IMG/VR virus record: IMGVR_UViG_3300010403_000030
Coordinates: 1 to 43,480 of that record
Source: a virus
Reading direction: 5' to 3' (one strand)
DNA: 43,480 nucleotides
Shown: positions 17,465-24,686 of the stretch, in pieces
How positions within the stretch are numbered: position 1 is the first letter of the stretch
Layout: each line of letters opens with the position of its first letter
Notes under the pieces: generated by a model
What the model saw: the letters and a program-made list of their open reading frames with translations, nothing else
Databases searched by the model: none
Told to the model about the DNA's origin: nothing
Program-made: the position numbers and the translations under genes

Positions 17465-17928
17465 CGCCGCTTGGTTCTCCTGTTGGGGGTGTAGTCGCCT
17501 GCGCCGCTGCCACCATCTGTCGTGAGATCTGGGAGTCCTACCCCTCCGGCACCTGTACCGAGGAGCACGAGATCACCGTTCGCGACCATGAGGATGATCG
17601 TGTCGAGAACGCCTGTTCCGAGCAGTACTAGGTTCCCGGCTCCGGCCATCTCGATTGAGGCCGTGAGTACCGCTGATCCGTTCAGCACCAGCTGGGCGGC
17701 TGCGGCCATTCGGATCTCGGCCGTCAGCGCCGCTGATCCGCTGAGCACCAGAGAACCGGAGCCGGCCATGCGAATCTCGTTGGTGAGAGCCGCCGCTCCG
17801 CTAAGGACCAGCGACCCGGCTGCGGCTGCGGTGATCTGAGCCGTGAGGCCGGCTGAGCCTGAGAGTACGAGGCTCCCCGCTGCCTCTAGGAGCGCCCCGC
17901 CCCCCTGGAGGGCGAGGAGGAGCGACAT
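17461..17928 (-). CDS. Repeat protein: five tandem 20-residue repeats
   Basis: A 155-residue protein. After a 16-residue start, residues 17-116 are five uninterrupted 20-residue units of the form xGSLVLSGSAALTAEIRMA, followed by a degenerate sixth unit and a basic Thr/Arg tail (NRRTKRR). Each unit would give two short beta strands, consistent with a solenoid or fibre shaft. The function is unknown; location in the fibre region suggests a virion surface or appendage role. Confidence 0.72.
   Translation of the reverse strand: MSLLLALQGGGALLEAAGSLVLSGSAGLTAQITAAAAGSLVLSGAAALTNEIRMAGSGSLVLSGSAALTAEIRMAAAAQLVLNGSAVLTASIEMAGAGNLVLLGTGVLDTIILMVANGDLVLLGTGAGGVGLPDLTTDGGSGAGDYTPNRRTKRR
17581..17880 (-). 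repeat. Five 60-bp tandem coding repeats
   Basis: Exactly five 60-base units encode residues 17-116 of the repeat protein. Units are diverged at DNA level, more so at third bases, so the repeat is maintained at protein level and is not a recent slippage product. Confidence 0.85.
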
Positions 17929-17929
17929 G

Positions 17930-18631
17930 CTAGGCCCAGCCGTCTACGAGAGAGGGGTCGAGCTCTGCCCACTCGGCGTTGATCGAATACTGCCATGTGC
18001 CGGTCGCCGGGACGGTGGCTCGGACCACGATGCCCTCGTTCTGCTCTAACAAGATGGGATACTCGTCGTGGGTATTCCGCTGCCAAAGGTACGTTCCTGG
18101 CGCGATGAACGGGCTAGAGGCGGCAGTGGTCGCGACAGAGGAAACGTAAGACGAGAGCGAGGCCATCCGGTTAGTGTCGAGGGTCTTGGTTCCGGCCGTC
18201 AGGGCCGCTGTCGCGGAGAAGCGGACTCCGGTGTCAGAGAATAGAGACAGCGGGAAGTCGGTCCGCTTCTTGTTGGTGTTGGCCGTCGAGAAGACGACAG
18301 CGGTCCCGGCGCCGCCATCCGCCGACCAGCCGCGAGCGACAGTGAGGTTGAATTCAATCGGCCCCGCCGTGAAAGCCGTGGTACCTGGGGCCGCCGAGAT
18401 GATCAGCGAGCGGAGCAGCATGACGCGGGTAGCGTCTACCCACCGCATCTGGAAGATCTCGGCATTGGCACCCAGGCCGGCGGCCATGACGCCAGAGACG
18501 ACCCCGAGCGCGTAAGCACCTCGGGCTCCAACCTCCATCGGACGCCCGCTGATACGAGCAGCGAAGTGCTTGGAATCGACCGCGAGTTGAGTCGTGCCGT
18601 CCTTGCCGAGTACCCGGTGCAGCCAACTCAT
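17930..18631 (-). CDS. Putative virion/appendage protein
   Basis: A 233-residue protein starting MSWLHRVLGKDGTTQ. It is beta-rich with EIFQMRWVDATRVMLLRSL in the middle and a C-terminal half rich in Thr/Ser (YLWQRNTHDEYPILLEQNEG). This resembles a phage structural protein family found in fibre regions. No catalytic motif seen. Confidence 0.62.
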   Translation of the reverse strand: MSWLHRVLGKDGTTQLAVDSKHFAARISGRPMEVGARGAYALGVVSGVMAAGLGANAEIFQMRWVDATRVMLLRSLIISAAPGTTAFTAGPIEFNLTVARGWSADGGAGTAVVFSTANTNKKRTDFPLSLFSDTGVRFSATAALTAGTKTLDTNRMASLSSYVSSVATTAASSPFIAPGTYLWQRNTHDEYPILLEQNEGIVVRATVPATGTWQYSINAEWAELDPSLVDGWA

Positions 18632-18632
18632 T

Positions 18633-18917
18633 CTATGTCCAGGCCCATTTCACCTTGAACGTCCCGATACCGAGGACCCCAAGCGTGTTCGCGAAGATGG
18701 TGAATCCGGTCGCGGCCACGATGGCGCCACAGACCAGTTGGCACATTGCCGATGCTTCGTTGTGTTCGTCCGATCCGTTGTCTGCTGTCGTGTCGTCCTG
18801 CATGAACCATGCTTCTACAAGAGACCCCGAGACTATGCCGGCCTGGCCCGTCACGACCACCGAGGCTACATCTGTCGGCGTCGAGCCGAAGTCTAGTGTT
18901 GCAGTCCCGGTTGCCAC
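18633..18917 (-). CDS. Small virion-region protein
   Basis: A 94-residue protein with the pattern ATGTATLDFGSTPTDVASV, VVTGQAGI, and a C-terminal GTFKVKWAWT. I recognise this as a recurrent small phage protein near fibre genes, of unknown function. It begins with GTG in a TAGTG overlap with the upstream stop. Confidence 0.7.
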   Translation of the reverse strand: MATGTATLDFGSTPTDVASVVVTGQAGIVSGSLVEAWFMQDDTTADNGSDEHNEASAMCQLVCGAIVAATGFTIFANTLGVLGIGTFKVKWAWT

Positions 18918-19360
18918 TACGCCTTCTTCAGGGCCTCGAGCGCCGCCTCGGCCCTCTTCACGCGGGCCTCAGCCGCGTCAGCCTCTACCTCGGCCTTGGC
19001 GATCCGCTGGGCTGCCTCGGCCTCGATCTTCGACGCATGGCCATGGACCAGCGCGATCTTCTTCTCAGCTGCGGCTGCAGCCTCGGACACGAGCTTGCTG
19101 TAGTGCTCGATGTTCGTGGCGTGCTGCTTCGCTAGGCTCTTCTCGGCATCTGCGTACTGGGCCTTGAGGTTGTCGATGGCCTCTATGATCTGGGCGCGCT
19201 CGCTATGGGCCTGGCGGTAGCCAGTCTCGGCCTCGAGCTTCTGCTTCGCGAGAGCCTTGATCTCCTGTTCGGACTTCGATGCGCTCTCCAGGCCAGCCTT
19301 GATTCCAGGGAGCAGGGCTTCTAGTTGCCCAATGCCGACCAGCGCGTTATGGAAGTCCAT
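18917..19360 (-). CDS. Coiled-coil protein
   Basis: A 147-residue protein that is almost entirely heptad-like Ala/Glu/Lys/Gln helix from residue 20 to the end, with no membrane segment. The ATG at 19360 (MDFHNAL), two bases after the upstream stop, is preferred over an earlier non-ATG start. A structural rod or adaptor in the virion appendage is possible; function unknown. Confidence 0.7.
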   Translation of the reverse strand: MDFHNALVGIGQLEALLPGIKAGLESASKSEQEIKALAKQKLEAETGYRQAHSERAQIIEAIDNLKAQYADAEKSLAKQHATNIEHYSKLVSEAAAAAEKKIALVHGHASKIEAEAAQRIAKAEVEADAAEARVKRAEAALEALKKA

Positions 19361-19361
19361 G

Positions 19362-19649
19362 CTAGCCACCGTAGATGAAGAGCGTCCCGCCCGCACCGCT
19401 CAGCACCGACACCTTCAGGCCGACGGCCACGAAAGCGTCGGCATTGAAGTCGATCTCGTCAGACGAGCCGATAGGCGCCGCGAGCATCGCGATGACCTTG
19501 TCGGCGCCGTCAGTTACCGTGGCCAGGGTCGCAGCCGCAGCTGACACGAGTACGATCTTCTTGATCTTGACTCGAGCCGAGGCCACCAGCGTAGCTGGGG
19601 CGTCGGCCTGAGGGACGACTGTGACTCCCTGGTTCGTTGCGATGGCCAT
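19362..19649 (-). CDS. Small beta-rich virion-region protein
   Basis: A 95-residue Ala/Val-rich protein beginning MAIATNQGVTVVPQAD and ending LFIYGG. It has a good TAGGAG site before the ATG. Composition resembles small phage appendage proteins. No family recognised with confidence. Confidence 0.62.
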   Translation of the reverse strand: MAIATNQGVTVVPQADAPATLVASARVKIKKIVLVSAAAATLATVTDGADKVIAMLAAPIGSSDEIDFNADAFVAVGLKVSVLSGAGGTLFIYGG

Positions 19650-19658
19650 GTCGAGCTC

Positions 19659-20279
19659 CTAGTTGAGGTACTCGACCGTCGTACAGTCGAGAAGAATGTC
19701 GCTGCTGCCGGTGCCGGACTGGCCGGTTATCTTGGCTACGATTGCGGCGCCGTCGTCTTCGGTGCGGCCCGTCTTCGAGACAACGTCGAAAGCCGCGAGG
19801 CCAACGAGGGACGTGATGTAGACATCCTGAGCGTCCACACCGGTGCGGATGACGAGGATCTCTACGTCGAAGCGCACACCGTTAGGGGATCCCGTTACCG
19901 GGTTCAGGACGATGGTCGCGCCGCCGCCGAGCTTGAAGCGGAGGGTCTTGACGTTGGCGTTCGCCGCGAACGACCCCTTCGCCTTAATGCGGATGGCCCG
20001 CTTGTTGGCGTTGAAGTAGTCGGCCGCGATGGTGAAGGAGTGCAGATCGGTCTCGCCCGTGCCGCTATTCGCGGCCTGGGTCGCGTTAATGAAGGCGAGC
20101 GGAGCGCCGAGGTAGATGAGCTCCCAGCCGTCAGGAGCCGAGGTGCGGCGGATCATCGACTGCCCGTCAGCGCCGCCGGACACAACTAGAGCATCGTTCC
20201 ACTCGTCGGGACCGACCTCAGTCGATACCCCTTCGTCGGGAACGGTGCTAACGAACGCGTGCTTGATCTCGCCGGCCAT
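19659..20279 (-). CDS. Putative tail fibre or head-fibre protein
   Basis: A 206-residue protein whose N-terminus (MAGEIKHAFVST, then DGVxT-like EGVSTEVGPDEWND) is a common fibre anchoring start in phages. A beta-rich C-terminal domain (DLHSFTIAADYFNANKRAIRI) follows. Host-contact or decoration function is inferred. Confidence 0.62.
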   Translation of the reverse strand: MAGEIKHAFVSTVPDEGVSTEVGPDEWNDALVVSGGADGQSMIRRTSAPDGWELIYLGAPLAFINATQAANSGTGETDLHSFTIAADYFNANKRAIRIKAKGSFAANANVKTLRFKLGGGATIVLNPVTGSPNGVRFDVEILVIRTGVDAQDVYITSLVGLAAFDVVSKTGRTEDDGAAIVAKITGQSGTGSSDILLDCTTVEYLN

Positions 20280-20285
20280 CGTCGT

Positions 20286-20480
20286 CTACTTCGAGTCGAG
20301 GTCTACGTCGATGACCTTGCCGACGATGCGGTACTCGGTGGGCGAGGACGTGTAGGTCAACTCAATCGTGTTGGGACCGGGCTGGGTGTTCGCGCCACGC
20401 TCACCCACGACCGGGACCAGGGTGATGCCGGTCCCAGCGGTGACCGCGCTCACCTTGTACTGCCTTCTGTAGTTCGACAT
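20286..20480 (-). CDS. Small protein, unknown
   Basis: A 64-residue beta-rich protein (MSNYRRQYKVSAVTAGTG, ending KVIDVDLDSK). Its ATG overlaps the upstream stop as TAATG. No family recognised; its position among appendage genes suggests a virion component. Confidence 0.6.
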   Translation of the reverse strand: MSNYRRQYKVSAVTAGTGITLVPVVGERGANTQPGPNTIELTYTSSPTEYRIVGKVIDVDLDSK

Positions 20481-20650
20481 TACGCTTTCCCCTTTTCCCT
20501 GTTGTAGGCGTGCTCGAGTGCTTTTTCTCGAGCCGCATTGAGCTTCGCCGCATCTCTGCGGTCGTCAGCTTCCTTCATGCGTCGCGCTTCCTTGATCTGT
20601 CGGCCGGCCTCATCGAGGACTCGGTCGCTGTAGTACTTGGTCCTGGTCAT
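20480..20650 (-). CDS. Small basic helical protein
   Basis: A 56-residue protein, highly charged (Lys/Arg/Glu/Asp) and predicted to be a single long helix (YYSDRVLDEAGRQIKEARR onward). It overlaps both neighbours: ATGA with the upstream gene and TAATG with the downstream one. Function unknown. Confidence 0.65.
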   Translation of the reverse strand: MTRTKYYSDRVLDEAGRQIKEARRMKEADDRRDAAKLNAAREKALEHAYNREKGKA

Positions 20651-20808
20651 TTGCCCCGGCTCCCTACGGAGTGGTATTCGGGCTTGCTGCTGGCCTTCTC
20701 GGAGAGCATGATCGCGATGGCCTGTTTCCTGGACGTGACCTTCTTGCCGGAGCCGCCAGACTTGAGCTTGCCGGCCTTGAACTTATGCATCACTTCTGTG
20801 TATGGCAT
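20647..20808 (-). CDS. Small basic protein of the KSRKQAIAI type (DUF6496-like)
   Basis: A 53-residue basic protein with the pattern HKFKAGKLKSGGSGKKVTSR and KQAIAIMLSEKA. This pattern recurs in phages and is annotated as DUF6496-like; function unknown. Its start overlaps the terminase stop as TAATG. Confidence 0.72.
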   Translation of the reverse strand: MPYTEVMHKFKAGKLKSGGSGKKVTSRKQAIAIMLSEKASSKPEYHSVGSRGK

Positions 20809-22280
20809 TAGCTCTTCCACCAGTCATCGCCACGATCCACCTCGGTCAGGCCTTCGGTGGGGGCGGTCTCGTTGAAGTGGGATCTGTCTACGTTCCAGCG
20901 AAGGTCGGCTTCATCAGCCACACCTGCGGCGACGTGCTGGCGGTGGAGGTAGTAGCGGGTCGCGGCCCAGGTCTCTGGATTCGCGGCCATCGAGCTACTC
21001 CACGCCATCGCGCGGGTGCGGAAGGCGTCGGCAGCGTGCGAGGCCCAGTCGTGAACTGGGGTATTCTTGAAGGTGCCGAGCTTCTCGTCTTTCTCTCGGC
21101 GGTAGGACTTCAGCGCGTCGATGCCCTTTTCGCACCGCTCCGCGTCGAAGAAGCAGAGCGGGATGAGCCGGCGCGCGGACTCGATCCCGTCCTCGACTGC
21201 GAGCTTCGGTTGCGGTTGGAAATGGATTCCAAGTCGCGCAGCAGTCTGGAGGCGGGTGTTACCCGTGCCCCACTCCTTGACCTTGATGTCGTGGGGCGCG
21301 AAGTGCTGGCCGTACTGGTAGGGCCGGCGCCGGAGCTCCGTCGCGTACCAATCCAGGCCATGACCCGCTGACGCCAGATAGTCAATGACGTGGAGCCGAT
21401 TCGGCGCCACCTGCTGCGTGAACCAGATGACTGTCTCATCGTCCATCCCCAAGTCCCACGCGGTGTCTACCGGGAACTCCGGGTCGTAGGCGCACACGCC
21501 GATGCGGCCTTCCTTATCGGCCATCGCCATTTGATGCGCGTAGTAGGCGCCTTCCATGGCGCCCTCGAAGCTGCAGTAGAACTCCTGCTGAACGAGCTCT
21601 TCGGACATGCCGGAGAGCCGCTCGTCGTTGACATCCTCTTCCGTGACGACAGCACCGCCAGGCTCGCCATCTGCATCGCGCTCGGTGTCCTTGACGCCAA
21701 GCAGGCTCCGGTACCAGCGCGGGCTGTCCTTCGTTTCGTCCCAGAGCTTGAACGCGTGGTTCTTGCCTCGAGGCGTGAAGACGAAGAGCGCCCAGCCCCC
21801 GTTCTCGCGCAGGATCGGTCGAACCAGATCCCACGCCTTCGGGTTCATGAGCGGGTACTCAGAGAATATGCAGCCGACGGGGTTCGTCCCGACGATGCTG
21901 TCTATGTTGTCGCCGCCGATCAGCTGATACGTGCTCCCGAAGGGGGCGCGATCCGTTGGGCGGTAGGTGATCTTGAGCTCGGTCTGGTGTGGCTCGTGGG
22001 CGAACATCGCCTCGTTGAAGTACGAGAGGAATGGCTTGCCGGCCCGGTCCTTGCCGTCCCAGATGATCTTCTTGGCCTGCGTGTAGGTGGGCAGGAAGTG
22101 GAAGTACGTCCCTGAGCGAGTCATCATGGCACGCTCGCAGAAGTTCAGGGCCGTGAGATCCTTCCCGGCTCTTCGATGCCACACCAAGATGCCGCGCTTG
22201 ATGGGGGCGGCGTCCCAGTTGTTGAGGATCGGCCAGAACGCTTTCAGGAAGTCGTGCTGGTAGGATCTAGGGCTGTACAT
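20808..22280 (-). CDS. terL: Terminase large subunit
   Basis: A 490-residue packaging ATPase-nuclease. The ATPase Walker A is HRRAGKD at 35-41 and Walker B ends CIFSE at 137-141. The nuclease domain begins at about 265 with DTAWDLGMDD (likely metal ligand in WDLG) and ends with HDWASHAADAFR. Length fits the family. It cuts and translocates DNA into the prohead through the portal. It overlaps the upstream small zinc-ribbon gene by 14 bases. Confidence 0.95.
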   Translation of the reverse strand: MYSPRSYQHDFLKAFWPILNNWDAAPIKRGILVWHRRAGKDLTALNFCERAMMTRSGTYFHFLPTYTQAKKIIWDGKDRAGKPFLSYFNEAMFAHEPHQTELKITYRPTDRAPFGSTYQLIGGDNIDSIVGTNPVGCIFSEYPLMNPKAWDLVRPILRENGGWALFVFTPRGKNHAFKLWDETKDSPRWYRSLLGVKDTERDADGEPGGAVVTEEDVNDERLSGMSEELVQQEFYCSFEGAMEGAYYAHQMAMADKEGRIGVCAYDPEFPVDTAWDLGMDDETVIWFTQQVAPNRLHVIDYLASAGHGLDWYATELRRRPYQYGQHFAPHDIKVKEWGTGNTRLQTAARLGIHFQPQPKLAVEDGIESARRLIPLCFFDAERCEKGIDALKSYRREKDEKLGTFKNTPVHDWASHAADAFRTRAMAWSSSMAANPETWAATRYYLHRQHVAAGVADEADLRWNVDRSHFNETAPTEGLTEVDRGDDWWKS

Positions 22281-22458
22281 CTAGTGATCGATCCTCGCAG
22301 AGCCAGTGCGGCGCGCGCACCTCTTCGAAGCAGACGGGGCAGGTCTCGAGGATCGTCTCCTGCGTCTGCACCTTGTTCCACACCCAGCACTCGTGCATCT
22401 CGCCGAAGGCGACGCGGTCGCCGCAGGCGCCGCAGTTCGTGTACTCGTACTCGCTCAC
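22267..22458 (-). CDS. Small zinc-ribbon-like protein
   Basis: A 63-residue protein with two CxxC pairs (CGAC at 9-12 and CPVC at about 40-43) and further Cys/His residues, consistent with one zinc site. GTG start in a GTGA overlap with the upstream gene. It immediately precedes and overlaps terL. Function unknown. Confidence 0.65.
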   Translation of the reverse strand: MSEYEYTNCGACGDRVAFGEMHECWVWNKVQTQETILETCPVCFEEVRAPHWLCEDRSLDVQP

Positions 22459-22877
22459 GCTAGGCCGTGCTGGGTCATGTAGTTGTTGAGCTCGAGGCGC
22501 GCGGTGTACGCGGCCTGGCGAGCGGCGTTGGCTTTCTCACCCAGCCGCTCTGCGGCAGCCTCGAGCTTCTTGGCCTTTGACATCAGGCCCGCGAGGTGCC
22601 GGCCGTCGGCGGTGATGCGACCTGTGAGTGAGGGCTTGAGTGGCGGCTCTGTCTCGGTCAGCATGCCGGAGACCGTGTACTCGATGCCGACCGGGGCGCC
22701 TTCGCCGAGAGGGTCGGGCCTTGGAGTCGTGACCGGAATCTTCTCCTTGAGGCCCGCGAGGAGCTCGGCCTTCTCGCGCTCGAGCCGGTCGATCTCAGCC
22801 TGCGGGAGGTCGAGGTGCTTCGGCACATATACTGCCTCCGCGATCATCTGCGGAATGTCGCCGTGTCGCCCAGACAT
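22455..22877 (-). CDS. Hypothetical coiled-coil protein
   Basis: A 140-residue protein with helical ends (AEIDRLEREKAELLAGLK and a C-terminal KKLEAAAERLGEKANAAR) around a Pro/Thr-rich middle. It starts at ATG in a TGATG overlap. Its position two genes before terL makes an alternative small-terminase role conceivable, but no motif supports it. Confidence 0.65.
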   Translation of the reverse strand: MSGRHGDIPQMIAEAVYVPKHLDLPQAEIDRLEREKAELLAGLKEKIPVTTPRPDPLGEGAPVGIEYTVSGMLTETEPPLKPSLTGRITADGRHLAGLMSKAKKLEAAAERLGEKANAARQAAYTARLELNNYMTQHGLA

Positions 22878-23023
22878 CAGTTCCTCGACTGGATCATCGG
22901 GACGACGCGCACCTCTTCGAAGAGGTCCTCGTGCGCTCGCATGATCGGCAGGATCAGATTCGTGAGGTACAGCGCGTCGCCGCTCTCTGGGAGCGGCTTG
23001 GTGTAGCCGTCTGGGACGTTCAC
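22877..23023 (-). CDS. Small protein, unknown
   Basis: A 48-residue frame beginning with GTG (GTGA overlap with the upstream stop) and ending in a TGATG overlap with the next gene. It carries an amphipathic helix (YLTNLILPIMRAHEDLFEEV). The precise double overlap supports it being real. Confidence 0.6.
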   Translation of the reverse strand: MNVPDGYTKPLPESGDALYLTNLILPIMRAHEDLFEEVRVVPMIQSRN

Positions 23024-23130
23024 CAGCTGTCCGGGTCTGAGCCAGCGACGCCGAGCATGAGCAGGAAGACGAACATCAGGATGCAGCCTGCCACCCCACC
23101 AGCGATGAAGGCGAAGATCTGGTCTTCCAT
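23020..23130 (-). CDS. Small single-span membrane protein
   Basis: A 36-residue protein with one membrane helix (IFAFIAGGVAGCILMFVFLL) and a short acidic tail. It overlaps both neighbours (TGATG upstream, GTGA downstream). Function unknown. Confidence 0.62.
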   Translation of the reverse strand: MEDQIFAFIAGGVAGCILMFVFLLMLGVAGSDPDSW

Positions 23131-23369
23131 CAGCGACCCAAGATGTAGCGAGCCCATCTATCGGCCGTGTACTCGAAGTAGTGCGCGATGTCCTCGAGGT
23201 CAGCGTCGCGCAGGAGCATGCCGGCGTAGAAGAGCTCGGTGCCGAAGACTATGTCCTTCATGGCCTCGTCTGCGGCGCGGCGAAAGGCATCGTCAATCTC
23301 CGCACATCCTGCGGCGAAGCTCTCGCGACACTCTGTGGCCGTGATCGGTCCGCGCCCGTACTGTTCCAC
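23130..23369 (-). CDS. Hypothetical protein
   Basis: A 79-residue acidic protein (CAEIDDAFRRAADEAMKDIV, DADLEDIAHYFEYTADRW). The GTG at 23369 is chosen because GGAGG lies four bases upstream. The frame extends further upstream, but that part has a Ser/Thr-rich shadow-like composition and the overlapping frame carries a cysteine motif. No family recognised. Confidence 0.6.
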   Translation of the reverse strand: MEQYGRGPITATECRESFAAGCAEIDDAFRRAADEAMKDIVFGTELFYAGMLLRDADLEDIAHYFEYTADRWARYILGR

Positions 23370-23469
23370 TCGGCCTCCGGTGATGGTGCAGGCACCCGAC
23401 TGGGGAGCCGCACTCAGGACATTCTGGGTCAGAGAACGAAACGTCGCCGCCGTTGTCGATGCCGTCCAT
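23293..23469 (-). CDS. Possible small Cys/His (zinc) protein
   Basis: A 58-residue frame with PECPECGSPVGCLHHH near residues 15-30, a plausible zinc-binding cluster. It overlaps the next gene by 77 bases and has no clear ribosome-binding site. An alternative TTG start lies at 23499. Supported mainly by the cysteine/histidine spacing. Confidence 0.4.
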   Translation of the reverse strand: MDGIDNGGDVSFSDPECPECGSPVGCLHHHRRPSGTVRARTDHGHRVSRELRRRMCGD

Positions 23470-23622
23470 CGGGGGTCGCTCACGCGAGCCCCAGGCCAAG
23501 CGGGGCGGATATGGCCGGGTTGATGTTGGAGCGGTGGGCCGGGGAGTCCGTTGCCCCCGTTTAACCTGGGCCAGCGCCGACGGCCCGCCTAGGAAGGCCG
23601 CATCTCAGGCACCCACTCGCAT

Positions 23623-23698
23623 TGGCGATCCCTGCGGGGTTCGAACCCGCGATCTCCACCGTGACAGGGTGGCGAGGACTCCGCTCCTCCAAGAGACC
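23623..23698 (-). tRNA. tRNA-Asp (GUC)
   Basis: A full cloverleaf reads on the minus strand. The acceptor is GGTCTCT / AGGGATC (two wobble pairs), the D-stem GAGG / CCTC, and the anticodon stem CCACC / GGTGG with loop CTGTCAC (anticodon GTC, T33 present). The five-base variable loop is AGATC and the T-stem GCGGG / CCCGC has loop TTCGAAC. CCA is encoded. It lies inside the late operon. Confidence 0.95.
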
Positions 23699-23712
23699 AA
23701 GTCGGTACTGCA

Positions 23713-23742
23713 GGCCGGGGGCAGGTTGCCCCACCCCCGGCC
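23713..23742 (-). other. GC hairpin between the collagen-like gene and tRNA-Asp
   Basis: A 9-bp stem GGCCGGGGG / CCCCCGGCC with a 12-base loop. It is nearly the same stem as the one after the coat gene. There is no U-tract. It could mark an RNA-processing point for the tRNA or protect the upstream mRNA end. Confidence 0.6.
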
Positions 23743-23754
23743 GTTGGTTGCTTG

Positions 23755-24330
23755 TTACCCGTTAGCCAGCGCGTCCAGCCGAGCCTCGAGGGCCACGGTC
23801 TTGTCCGCGTTCAGCTTGATCTCCGCCGACAGGCGGGCGATCTCGGTGGTGCTGGTGGTCTCCAGCGCAGCCACTCGGGCCGTGAGTGCGTCCACGTCCG
23901 CTCGCAGTGCGTCGGTTACGGCGGGGTCGGCATCCTGCCCGTCCTCACCGTCTACGCCGGCAGCCCCATCGGCACCAGCCGGACCCTGCTCACCCTGAGC
24001 TCCGGCCTCGCCTTGCGGCCCAGCCTCACCCTGGATGCCCTGCTCTCCCTGCGGGCCTGCAGGCCCCTCAGGACCGACTTCGCCCTGCGGACCCTGTTCG
24101 CCCTGGATGCCGGCCTCGCCTTGCGGCCCAGCCTCACCCTGGATGCCCTGCTCTCCCTGGGGACCCTGTTCGCCAGTGTCCCCCTTGTCGCCCTTCTCCC
24201 CGGTGTCGCCCTTGAGCACGCCCTTGACGGCGTTGCCCACGGCCTCGACCAGCGACGCTACCTGCTCCACCGGGACTCCGGTCTCGCAGCACTGCATCTC
24301 CATCTGGTCCTCATCGTTCCAACGGCTCAT
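23755..24330 (-). CDS. Collagen-like (Gly-X-Y) protein
   Basis: A 191-residue protein. A 45-residue N-terminal domain (with CC near residue 15) is followed by about 90 residues of uninterrupted Gly-X-Y triplets rich in Glu, Gln and Pro ([25 protein letters not shown]). The C-terminal part is a heptad coiled coil likely to trimerise the helix. Collagen-like shafts occur in phage fibres, so a virion fibre is the best guess. The ATG at 24330 is used because GAGG precedes it; a longer upstream frame lacks coding character. Confidence 0.85.
   Translation of the reverse strand: MSRWNDEDQMEMQCCETGVPVEQVASLVEAVGNAVKGVLKGDTGEKGDKGDTGEQGPQGEQGIQGEAGPQGEAGIQGEQGPQGEVGPEGPAGPQGEQGIQGEAGPQGEAGAQGEQGPAGADGAAGVDGEDGQDADPAVTDALRADVDALTARVAALETTSTTEIARLSAEIKLNADKTVALEARLDALANG
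24002..24159 (-). repeat. 50-bp direct repeat inside the collagen-like gene
   Basis: Bases 24002-24051 and 24110-24159 are identical over 50 bases, offset by 108 bases (36 residues, 12 triplets). This indicates recent in-frame duplication of the Gly-X-Y block. Confidence 0.9.
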
Positions 24331-24549
24331 CGTGCTACCTCGCGTACTGCCAGTAAGCGGGCCGGCATGCGACGCCTGGCCCCACAGGCTTCGACTCCTG
24401 CCCGTGTTATCCCGGTCCACTACGGCGGCCGGGGATCCTTCAGAGAAAGGGCCGGCGGGGCTACTCCGTCGCCGGCACCCCCAGCCCGGTGAGGGGGCCT
24501 GTCGGCCCAGCCCAGGCGCGAGCGCACGCGTCCCGGTTAAGGGGGTATG
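24331..24549 (-). promoter_or_regulatory. Structured leader upstream of the collagen-like gene
   Basis: About 220 bases without a credible gene, very G+C-rich. On the minus strand it can form several stems, including a perfect 7-bp GCCGGCG / CGCCGGC stem and a CCCCC / GGGGG stem. The stretch between the intrinsic terminator and the start codon must supply initiation or readthrough for downstream genes, but no clear sigma70 promoter is visible. Confidence 0.4.
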
Positions 24550-24572
24550 AAAAACCTTCACAGTCAGTGAAG
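24550..24572 (-). terminator. Rho-independent terminator
   Basis: On the minus strand a 6-bp stem CTTCAC / GTGAAG with loop TGACT is followed by GTTTTTC. It lies about 100 bases after the putative small-terminase gene and would end or reduce that transcript. Confidence 0.75.
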
Positions 24573-24666
24573 CCCTCCCCACGCGCCCGACTCGAGCTAA
24601 CTTTTTGGGGGTGGGGGTGCCTCGACTTCCAGAATCGGGGCCGGGGGCCGAATGCTGCCGGCGCCC

Positions 24667-24686
24667 AGCCTAAGGTGCATTAGGCT
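24667..24686 (-). other. Hairpin over the stop codon of the putative small-terminase gene
   Basis: A perfect 7-bp inverted repeat AGCCTAA / TTAGGCT with a six-base loop includes the TAG stop. No U-tract follows. G-rich tracts lie just downstream (24606-24655), a possible quadruplex region on the + strand. Confidence 0.5.

Noticed and set aside
15932-20279. A diversity-generating retroelement in the fibre region, as in BPP-1
   Set aside because: No reverse transcriptase gene and no template/variable repeat pair with adenine-biased changes was seen.
23940-24200. Repeats in the collagen-like gene as a CRISPR array
   Set aside because: Repeat spacing is set by Gly-X-Y codons in an open frame; there are no unique spacers of constant length.
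24331-24430. A possible second tRNA upstream of the collagen-like gene (T-arm-like CAGGAGTCGAAGCCTG on the minus strand)
   Set aside because: The loop does not match the T-loop consensus, and no matching acceptor, D or anticodon stem could be formed.
23755-24582. A longer collagen-like protein starting at 24582
   Set aside because: The added 84 residues lie across the terminator and structured leader, are Arg/Pro/Ser-rich without pattern, and the ATG at 24330 has a ribosome-binding site.
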